A DNA stretch of 11,907 nucleotides, taken from JBEIFW01 sp044370695 (GTDB lineage: Bacteria; Actinomycetota; Acidimicrobiia; Acidimicrobiales; Ilumatobacteraceae). The notes beneath the pieces are model-generated. The model did not search any database and was not told where the DNA came from. It saw only the letters and a list, made by a program, of their open reading frames with translations. The position numbers and the translations under genes were made by a program. How positions within the stretch are numbered: position 1 is the stretch's first letter; each line of letters begins with the position of its first letter. The stretch spans positions 1 through 11,907 of the forward strand of contig JBILVB010000119.1 of NCBI GenBank assembly GCA_044370695.1, written 5' to 3'. Below, piece after piece: positions 6,810 to 11,907 of the stretch.

Positions 6810-8798
6810 TCAGTCTGGTCGACGGCGCAGGGCGTCGATCGAGACCGCCGCCCGGCGGGCATCGAGCACGGCGTCGAGCACGGTGCGCGGTGCCACCACG
6901 TCGCCCGCTCGCACCATCGGTGGACCCGACACCGCCGTCATCGCTTCCCACAGGCCGTCGTCGGGGAGGCGGTAACCGCAGTCCACGACCGCCGCGGCCA
7001 GAAGGGTCCGGCGCGCCCCGGAGAACCGGTCCTCGAGCTCGATCTCGACCGTCTCGCCGGGGGGCGGGAACCCGGGTCGGGCTCGCACGGCGCGGGGGAT
7101 GGTGCGCCGCTCGACGCGCACGCCGCGTTGCTGGAGGCGGACGTTCGCCGGCGCGAGGTCGCCGGTGCGCGACAACTCGTTGCCGGCGATGTGGTCCGGG
7201 GTGACGAGCACGGCCCGCTCGCCGAGTTCCTCTGCGATCGCGACGGCGATCGGCCCGCCGATCGGGTCGAGGAGCACGACGGGACCCTCGGCCGGGAGCG
7301 CCGCCGTGCCCGCCCGGACTGCGAGCACGTCGAACAGCGTTGCGCCGTCTTCGAGTTCGACGGCCGGCGTCCCCGGTCGGCTGCCGGTGGCCAGGACGAC
7401 CGCAGTCGTCGCCGGGAGCGCCGCCAGCTCCGATGGCGTCGCCGTCGCGTTGGTCTCGATCGTGACGCCGAGTCGTTCGCACTCGGCCACCAGCCAGCCG
7501 ACGAAGGGTCGGGCCGGGCCGGCGACCGCCGCCGCACCGCCGAGGCGATCGGTCGCTTCGACGATGCGCACGCGATGCCCGCGGGTCGCGGCGACCCGAG
7601 CCGCTTCGAGCCCCGCCGGCCCGGCGCCGACGACGAGGACGTCGCGTGGTGCGACGCTCGGGTCCTCCCAGGCCGGGTCCGTCGTCTCGTGGCCGGCCGA
7701 GGGATCCACCACGCAGGACACGACCGGGTTACGGGCGTCGCGCGCCTGGCAGGCCTGGTTGCAGCGCAGGCACGGCCGGATGCGTTCGGGCGTCCCGGCC
7801 CGGAGCTTGCTGACGAGATCGGCATCGGCGAGCTGGGCGCGGGTCATCTCGACGGCATCGGCGACCCCGTCGCCGATCGCCCACTCGGCCTGGTCGGGAT
7901 CGACGACGGATCCCTGGAGCACCACGGCGACGCGGTCGCCGACTGCGTCGCGCACGGCGGAACGTACCGACCGGCACAGCGTCACGTTGCAGCCGGCCGG
8001 TTGGTGATGATCGGGGCGCGTCTGCTCGACGCTGTAGATCGAGCCGCGGACCACCACGAGGTAGTCGACGCCCTGCGCCACGAGCGCAGCGGCGAGCTCG
8101 AGCGACTGCTCGGGTGTGATCCCGGCCCACGGCGCGAGCTCGTCACAGGACAGCCGCAGACCGAGGACCCGATCGGGGCCGAGCCCGGCCCGCACCGCGG
8201 CGATGACGTCGGTGGCGAAGCGGCGCCGGTCCGTCCCCCATTCGTCGTCGCGGTGGTTCGTGAGGCCCGAGAGGAATTGCCGGACGAGGCTGTGCTGGCC
8301 GGCGTTCACCTCGACGCCGTCGAGCCCGGCGGCGGTGGCGGTCGCCGCCGCGGTCCGGAACCCGTCGACGACGGCGGCGACGTCGTCGGCCTCCATCCAC
8401 TTCGGCACCTCCCGGCTGTTCACCTCAGGCACGCGCGACGGGGCCCAGAGCTCGCGCTGCGAGTACGCCGACGAGCCCTGGCCGCCGCTGTGCCCCAGCG
8501 CGGCGATCACCAGCGACGGCCCCGCGTCTCGCACCGCTCCCGCGATCGCCGACCAACCCTCGCCGCACCGCTCGGCCAGCGGGCTGCGCTCGTAGGGCCA
8601 GTCGGAGTGGTGAACGGCGGCCTCCTCCACCACGATCGTCCCGCATCCTCCTTCGGCCCGGCGCCGGTAGAACGCCACGTGCCGGGCACTGAGCGCCCTC
8701 GGGGCGTCGTCGCGGCCGAGGTTCGTCACCAGGGGTCCGAACAGCACCCGGTTGGGTGCGGTGCGAGGTCCGAGATCGACCGGGTCCAAGAGGCGCAT
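6810..8798 (-). CDS. FadH/OYE-family oxidoreductase, mycofactocin-associated type (2,4-dienoyl-CoA reductase-like)
   Basis: This 662-residue protein has the domain order of 2,4-dienoyl-CoA reductase (FadH). An Old Yellow Enzyme TIM barrel with FMN spans about 1-335 (LLDPVDLGPRTAPNRVLFGPL at the start). A 4Fe-4S site follows with C343, C346, C350 and C362 (CxxCxxxC then 11 residues to C). An FAD/NAD(P) domain begins at VLVVGAGPAGLEAA (387-400). The segment NAGQHSLVRQFLSGLTNHRDDEWG (165-188) matches my recollection of OYE members that co-occur with mycofactocin genes (TIGR03996/TIGR03997-type); which of the two is undecided. It should reduce or oxidise an unsaturated acyl or carbonyl compound in the cytoplasm. 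The start is placed at 8798, where homologues begin; an ATG at 8948 would add 50 Pro/Arg/Ala-rich residues and run into the divergent gene. A TAGGCT element lies 10 nt upstream, with no Shine-Dalgarno sequence. The ATPase gene follows 4 nt downstream. Confidence 0.85.
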   Translation of the reverse strand: MRLLDPVDLGPRTAPNRVLFGPLVTNLGRDDAPRALSARHVAFYRRRAEGGCGTIVVEEAAVHHSDWPYERSPLAERCGEGWSAIAGAVRDAGPSLVIAALGHSGGQGSSAYSQRELWAPSRVPEVNSREVPKWMEADDVAAVVDGFRTAAATATAAGLDGVEVNAGQHSLVRQFLSGLTNHRDDEWGTDRRRFATDVIAAVRAGLGPDRVLGLRLSCDELAPWAGITPEQSLELAAALVAQGVDYLVVVRGSIYSVEQTRPDHHQPAGCNVTLCRSVRSAVRDAVGDRVAVVLQGSVVDPDQAEWAIGDGVADAVEMTRAQLADADLVSKLRAGTPERIRPCLRCNQACQARDARNPVVSCVVDPSAGHETTDPAWEDPSVAPRDVLVVGAGPAGLEAARVAATRGHRVRIVEATDRLGGAAAVAGPARPFVGWLVAECERLGVTIETNATATPSELAALPATTAVVLATGSRPGTPAVELEDGATLFDVLAVRAGTAALPAEGPVVLLDPIGGPIAVAIAEELGERAVLVTPDHIAGNELSRTGDLAPANVRLQQRGVRVERRTIPRAVRARPGFPPPGETVEIELEDRFSGARRTLLAAAVVDCGYRLPDDGLWEAMTAVSGPPMVRAGDVVAPRTVLDAVLDARRAAVSIDALRRRPD

Positions 8799-8808
8799 CG
8801 AGCGGGCG

Positions 8809-8814
8809 AGCCTA
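8809..8814 (-). promoter_or_regulatory. Putative -10 element of the oxidoreductase-ATPase operon
   Basis: On the minus strand TAGGCT fits TAnnnT and lies 10 nt before the ATG at 8798, predicting an RNA start about 3-4 nt upstream of the codon and an almost leaderless mRNA. It is divergent from the TACCGT at 8867 in an 82-bp gap. Confidence 0.35.
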
Positions 8815-8866
8815 CGGGGCGCCGTGGTCGCGACCCGGGTCCGGGGGGCGGCGGTCGGGGGCCCGC

Positions 8867-8872
8867 TACCGT
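8867..8872 (+). promoter_or_regulatory. Putative -10 element of a leaderless promoter for the amidohydrolase-fold gene
   Basis: TACCGT is followed by 8 nt (CGGCGGCC) and then ATG, so transcription should begin at the start codon. There is no purine-rich ribosome binding site. The layout mirrors that of the dehydratase gene at 456. Confidence 0.45.
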
Positions 8873-8880
8873 CGGCGGCC

Positions 8881-9762
8881 ATGGGCTTCCCTGAGGGTCT
8901 GGGCATCGTCGATCTCATGGTGGAGTTGCCGCGGGGCGGGCCGGGCATGGGGATGAAGGAGGCGTCGCGCCTGATGCGTGACGCGGGGTCCCGCGAGTTC
9001 AGCCATCATCCGGCGCAGTACCTGTTCAAGGACGCCCCCGAGCGCATGGCGGACGCTGCGGACCCGGCGCACGTCGTCGCGCTGATGGACGCGCACGGCA
9101 TCGCCGTGGCCCAGATCGACGTGAACCCCCGCAGGCCCGAGCACGCCCTCGAGTTGTTCGAGCGGTTCCCGGGCCGGTTCTTCGGCACCATCGGCGTCGA
9201 TCCGAACCAGGGGATGGAAGCGGTGCGCGACCTGCGGCGGGCGGCTGCGCTGCATCCGAACGTCCGGTCCTGTGCGCTCGCTCCTTGCCTCTACTCGCCT
9301 CAGGTACCCATCGACGACAAGCGGATGTACCCGATCTACGCGACCTGCATCGAGCTCGGCCTGCCCGTCAACGTGCTCGTCGGGGTCCCCGGACCTCGGG
9401 TGCCGTTCGACTGCCAACGACCGGAACGCCTCGACGAGGTGTGCTGGTTCTTCCCGGAGCTGACCGTCGTGATGCGCCACGGCGGTGAGCCCTGGGTGGA
9501 CCTCTGCGTGAAGCTGCTCCTCAAGTGGCCGAATCTCCATTACTCGACGAGTGCGTTCGCCCCCAAGCACTACCCCCGCGAGATCCTGGAGTTCGCCAAC
9601 ACCCGGGGGACCGACAAGGTGGTGTTCGCCGGCTACTACCCGGGGCTGTCCTGGGAACGGGTGCTCGGCGAGCTGCGGGCCCTTCCGCTGCGCGATCACG
9701 TCTGGGCGCCGTTCTTGCGTGACAACGCGTGGCGGCTCTTCTCGCTCGACACCCTCGTGTGA
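8881..9762 (+). CDS. Amidohydrolase-fold (Amidohydro_2-like) protein lacking usual metal ligands
   Basis: This 293-residue predicted cytoplasmic TIM-barrel protein has the strand and helix pattern of amidohydrolase-related (PF04909-type) enzymes: MDAHGIAVAQIDVNP (69-83), RFFGTIGVDPNQG (99-111), YPIYATCIELGLPVNVLVGVPGPR (150-173), VVMRHGGEPWVDL (197-209) and the C-terminal FLRDNAWRLFSL (278-289), where family members end in a DNA-R-L-F motif. Typical members start with an HxH metal site; here the equivalent reads IVDLMVELP (9-17). The late Asp of the usual (S/T)DYP motif is replaced in FAGYYPG (249-255). H200 remains. It may be a decarboxylase or hydrolase relative with altered chemistry, or have lost catalysis. 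The start at 8881 is favoured by the -10 element 8 nt upstream and by MGFPEGLGIVDLM, which resembles the starts of actinobacterial relatives. It is divergent from the FadH/OYE gene. The substrate is unknown. Confidence 0.8.
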   Translation: MGFPEGLGIVDLMVELPRGGPGMGMKEASRLMRDAGSREFSHHPAQYLFKDAPERMADAADPAHVVALMDAHGIAVAQIDVNPRRPEHALELFERFPGRFFGTIGVDPNQGMEAVRDLRRAAALHPNVRSCALAPCLYSPQVPIDDKRMYPIYATCIELGLPVNVLVGVPGPRVPFDCQRPERLDEVCWFFPELTVVMRHGGEPWVDLCVKLLLKWPNLHYSTSAFAPKHYPREILEFANTRGTDKVVFAGYYPGLSWERVLGELRALPLRDHVWAPFLRDNAWRLFSLDTLV

Positions 9763-9854
9763 TCGCGGGAGCGAACCGCCCGTCGACCGTCGGGTGAAGC
9801 GGGTCGGACGGCCCTCGGCGGTGGCCGCCGCCGCCGGTACCGTCCGGGCTCCCG
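9763..9854. promoter_or_regulatory. Gap with putative promoter of the glycosyltransferase (TACCGT at 9838-9843)
   Basis: The 92-bp gap holds a TACCGT element 11 nt before the ATG at 9855, inside CGGTACCGTCCGG (9835-9847), identical to 502-514 upstream of the first dehydrogenase. The predicted leader is only a few nucleotides. Small GC-rich inverted repeats such as CGGCGG-TGG-CCGCCG (9816-9830) are present, but without a T-tract I do not call a terminator. Confidence 0.4.
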
Positions 9855-11105
9855 ATGGCGCAGGACCCGCGACGCCCATACGTGTTGTTCGCCGGCGAGG
9901 ACTGGTGGCACCACAGCCACGCGCACGCCGATCTCCAGATCATGATCCAGGTCGCCCGGGTACGGCCGGTGCTGATCGTGAACACCCTCGGGATGCGCCC
10001 CGTCCTCGGCGCGCACCAGCCGGACCACTCCTGGCGGCAGGCGGCCCGTCGGATCGTCCGGCGGGTGTCGACGATGCGGCCGTGGGCGGTCCGGCCGGTT
10101 CCCGGTGCCCTGCCCGAGCTGCGGGTGCTCGCCCCCGTCGTGCTCCCGTGGTTCGGCTCGTCGTGGCGTGGCCGGGCGAGCGCGGCGCTCGTCGCGGCCC
10201 AGGCCCGCCGGGCGGTGCGCGGACTCGGTTCGCCGGCGGTCGCCGTCGCGAATCCCGTTGCCTGGCCCGTGGTGCGCCGGATGGGTCTGGAGCCGGTCCT
10301 TGCGTATCGGATCGACCATCACCGTGCGATGCCCGGGGTCGATCGCTGCGAGGTCGAGCGGCTCGAGGACGAGTTGTTCGCCGCGGCCGACCTCGTCGCC
10401 TACTCGTCCTCGGCGTTGCTCTCGGCCGAGCGGGACCGGCATCGAGGTGCCGGTCGGCACCTCGATCACGGTGTCGACGCCGTGCGGTTCGATCCGGACC
10501 GACCCGGCCTCGACGAGCCCGCCGACCTGGCGGCAGTCCCGCGTCCACGCCTGGGTCTCGTCGGGTCGCTCGAAGCGGCGACCAAGGACGTCGAGCTCCT
10601 CGACGCCATCGCGACCGCCCTGCCGGAGGTGAGCGTGGTCGTCGTCGGCGCGGAGCCCGATGCGGCGCCGACGCTCGCGGCTCATCCCAACGTGTGGATG
10701 CTCGGCCGTCGACCGCATGCGGCGATCCCGCGCTACCTGCGCCATCTCGATGCCGGGCTGGTGCTCGTCCCGGATCACGAATGGGGTCGCGGATCCAACC
10801 CCATCAAGCTCAAGGAGTACCTCGCGATGGGGCTCGCCGTGGTGAGCACCGACTTCCCGGAGCTCGAGCGGTACCGGGGCGTCGTGGCGGTCGGCACCGA
10901 CGCCGACGCGATCGTGGAGGCCGTGCGGGGCGTGCTCACCGATCCGGTCCGCCGGGAGGACGATGCCGAGGCGCGCGCCCGACGCCGGGCCGTCGGGGCA
11001 GCTCGGACCTGGCAGGACCAGGCGGTGCTGCTGCTGCGTTGGTGGGACGACGACGACGCCGCCGACGACCTCGCTGCGCTCGGTCCCCTCGACGCAGTGG
11101 TCTGA
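9855..11105 (+). CDS. GT4-type glycosyltransferase (GT-B fold)
   Basis: This 416-residue protein probably adds a sugar from a nucleotide donor to a surface glycan or lipid acceptor on the inner face of the membrane. The N-terminal Rossmann half begins RPYVLFAGEDWWHHSHAHADLQIM (7-30), a form seen in actinobacterial sugar transferases. A linker carries LDHGVDAVRFDPDRP (203-217), resembling the usual N-G-V-D-x-x-x-F motif. The donor-binding half begins PRLGLVGSLEAATKDVELL (231-249) and contains the sugar-nucleotide signature GSNPIKLKEYLAMGLAVVSTDFPE (313-336), where K318 and E321 are in the expected places. There are no membrane segments; the tail is acidic (DDDDAADD, 398-405). No Shine-Dalgarno sequence precedes the ATG, and a -10 element lies 11 nt upstream. 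It is followed by a membrane-anchored SGNH hydrolase gene, supporting a surface polysaccharide role. It is not the GT2-type enzyme of the mycofactocin pathway. Confidence 0.85.
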   Translation: MAQDPRRPYVLFAGEDWWHHSHAHADLQIMIQVARVRPVLIVNTLGMRPVLGAHQPDHSWRQAARRIVRRVSTMRPWAVRPVPGALPELRVLAPVVLPWFGSSWRGRASAALVAAQARRAVRGLGSPAVAVANPVAWPVVRRMGLEPVLAYRIDHHRAMPGVDRCEVERLEDELFAAADLVAYSSSALLSAERDRHRGAGRHLDHGVDAVRFDPDRPGLDEPADLAAVPRPRLGLVGSLEAATKDVELLDAIATALPEVSVVVVGAEPDAAPTLAAHPNVWMLGRRPHAAIPRYLRHLDAGLVLVPDHEWGRGSNPIKLKEYLAMGLAVVSTDFPELERYRGVVAVGTDADAIVEAVRGVLTDPVRREDDAEARARRRAVGAARTWQDQAVLLLRWWDDDDAADDLAALGPLDAVV

Positions 11106-11234
11106 GGGCCTGCCCGGAACCGTGTCCTCGGTGGTCGGTAGGCTCACGGGGCACGCGCCGGGCGGTTCGCCCGTGCGGTCGTGCACCGCCTCGATGACGA
11201 TCACCTCGATGCCCGTGACCTGGGACCACCCGCG
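11106..11234. promoter_or_regulatory. Gap before the SGNH hydrolase gene, with possible -10 (TAGGCT at 11139-11144)
   Basis: These 129 bp contain no supportable gene. TAGGCT at 11139-11144 is preceded by GG and followed by C, matching the GTAGGCTC context of the oxidoreductase promoter. If used it would give a leader of about 84 nt. The ribosome binding site before 11235 is weak (TGGGA, 9 nt upstream). The gene could instead be co-transcribed with the glycosyltransferase. Confidence 0.3.
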
Positions 11235-11907
11235 ATGACCGCCACGGTCGACCCAACCCCGGCGCGGAACGCGGTCCGGCCACCTCGGAGCCGGCGGTCG
11301 TCGGCGGCTCGGGTGCTCGCCGTCGGTGCGGTGGCCTATCTCTTCGGCGGTCTTCTGAACGCCGAGACGCTGCGGCATCGAGCCGAGTCCTTGCCGCTCG
11401 ACAGCGGGTGGCGAGGCGTGGCGCTCGCCGTCACCGGCCCGCTCGCGGCGGTGGCGGAGGCGCTGCGCCTCACGGCGCCGGGGGATGCGCTCGACGCCCT
11501 CCGGGGCCGCTCGGACGACCTCGGCGCAGGGTCGGCCCGCGGCTTCTCGCTGCCCGTCGGGTCCACGGCGCCCGCAGCCGGCACGAACTCGGCCACACCG
11601 GTCGCTCCGGCCGGCGAGTCGTCGACCGGGACCACGGCTCCGTCCGCCCGGATTGCGGTGTCCCCCGGTGCGATGACTCCGGCCGCGGGGTCGACCGCAG
11701 AGTCTCCTGCGCCCGCCGCCCCCGCCGCCCCCGCCGCCCCCGCCGCTCCCGCCGCCCCGCCGTCCGCCCCGGCGCCGCCCCCGTCGGCCGAGCGGCCGCT
11801 GCGGCTCTACATCGCCGGTGACTCGATGGCCCAGGGGTACGGGCAGGTCGTCCAGGGCGCAGCGACGAGGACCGGGGTCATGAGCGCCACCGTGGACGTG
11901 AAGGTGT
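11235..11907 (+). CDS. Membrane-anchored SGNH/GDSL hydrolase, N-terminal part (cut by window edge)
   Basis: The frame from the ATG at 11235 is open to the window end, giving 224 residues. A basic start (RPPRSRRSSAAR, 15-26) precedes one membrane segment (about 27-43, VLAVGAVAYLFGGLL), then a long Pro/Ala/Ser/Thr-rich stretch (about 92-186) with five PAA repeats. The catalytic domain then begins: LRLYIAGDSMAQGYGQ (189-204). The GDS block (195-197) supplies the nucleophile S197 of SGNH hydrolases, which remove or transfer acyl groups, often O-acetyl on surface glycans. The remaining blocks with the Asp and His of the triad lie outside the window. The layout places the enzyme outside the membrane on a flexible stalk. 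The neighbouring glycosyltransferase fits a surface glycan role. Substrate and exact subfamily are unknown; the start is the only in-frame ATG before the basic-hydrophobic anchor. Confidence 0.8.
   Translation, partial: MTATVDPTPARNAVRPPRSRRSSAARVLAVGAVAYLFGGLLNAETLRHRAESLPLDSGWRGVALAVTGPLAAVAEALRLTAPGDALDALRGRSDDLGAGSARGFSLPVGSTAPAAGTNSATPVAPAGESSTGTTAPSARIAVSPGAMTPAAGSTAESPAPAAPAAPAAPAAPAAPPSAPAPPPSAERPLRLYIAGDSMAQGYGQVVQGAATRTGVMSATVDVKV
11712..11756 (+). repeat. Five 9-bp tandem repeats coding Pro-Ala-Ala
   Basis: CCCGCCGCC is repeated five times head to tail, with one base changed in the fourth copy (ending GCT). It is in frame and codes PAA five times in the stalk of the SGNH hydrolase. 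Such arrays can gain or lose units by slippage, changing stalk length without a frameshift. Confidence 0.9.

Noticed and set aside
4841..8894. Very long plus-strand open frames (787 and 1068 codons) opposite the ATPase and oxidoreductase genes
   Set aside because: They translate to low-complexity Arg/Ala/Gly/Ser/Asp-rich protein with no domain pattern, while the minus strand encodes complete, motif-bearing enzymes. High GC makes such shadow frames common.
8799..8948. N-terminal extension of the oxidoreductase from an ATG at 8948
   Set aside because: The added 50 residues are Pro/Arg/Ala-rich and unlike the family, overlap the divergent gene's start, and lie upstream of the likely promoter.
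9816..9830. CGGCGG-TGG-CCGCCG hairpin as a terminator of the amidohydrolase-fold gene
   Set aside because: The stem is only 6 bp with a 3-nt loop, no T-tract follows, and it abuts the putative promoter of the next gene; GC-rich sequence yields such stems by chance.
9855..11105. Glycosyltransferase as the mycofactocin pathway enzyme MftF
   Set aside because: MftF is a GT2-type protein; this one has the two-domain GT-B layout and a GT4-type donor signature.
9696..11378. 560-codon minus-strand open frame opposite the glycosyltransferase
   Set aside because: It is a shadow frame with no motif; the plus strand carries the GT-B signatures and a sensible start.
11712..11756. Tandem repeats as a CRISPR or intergenic satellite
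   Set aside because: The units are 9 bp without spacers, in frame, and code a Pro-Ala-Ala stalk.

Overview
The window is very GC-rich, with long open frames in shadow frames everywhere. Its gene content points to a high-GC actinobacterium: two NDMA-dependent (mycofactocin-type) alcohol dehydrogenases, a mycofactocin-type FadH/OYE oxidoreductase and a CtpE-like P-type ATPase. Several genes appear to have leaderless transcripts, which is also common in actinobacteria. Acidimicrobiia or a mycobacterial relative is plausible, but that is inference. No RNA gene, insertion sequence, prophage or CRISPR array is visible.

Layout. Bases 1-456 (minus) hold the N-terminal part of a MaoC/FAS1-like dehydratase that runs off the left edge. 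It is divergent from an alcohol dehydrogenase (545-1657, plus). A strong two-tier hairpin (1678-1722) separates that gene from a convergent ammonium transporter (amt, 1739-3124, minus). A 164-bp divergent control region follows, then a second alcohol dehydrogenase of the same family (3289-4437, plus). This converges, with only 7 bp between stop codons, on a two-gene minus-strand operon: an FMN/4Fe-4S/FAD-type 2,4-dienoyl-CoA reductase-like oxidoreductase (6810-8798), then a CtpE-like P-type ATPase (4445-6805). Divergent from the operon is an amidohydrolase-fold protein without the usual metal ligands (8881-9762, plus). After it come a GT4-type glycosyltransferase (9855-11105) and the start of a membrane-anchored SGNH/GDSL hydrolase (11235 onward), which is cut by the right edge.

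How the genes may work together. The two dehydrogenases and the OYE/FadH protein belong to families known to depend on, or co-occur with, the peptide-derived redox cofactor mycofactocin. None of the cofactor's biosynthesis genes is present, so this looks like a user locus for oxidising alcohols and unsaturated acyl or carbonyl compounds, with the cofactor supplied from elsewhere. The dehydratase fits the same acyl/CoA chemistry. The amt gene and the P-type ATPase add ammonium and cation (possibly calcium) transport; their link to the redox genes is unproven. The right-hand pair (glycosyltransferase and anchored SGNH hydrolase) suggests cell-surface glycan assembly and modification.

Control. 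Many starts have a TAnnnT -10-like element close upstream. At the dehydratase and amidohydrolase genes it lies only 7-8 nt before the ATG, as expected for leaderless mRNAs. Both dehydrogenases and amt instead have clear Shine-Dalgarno sequences.
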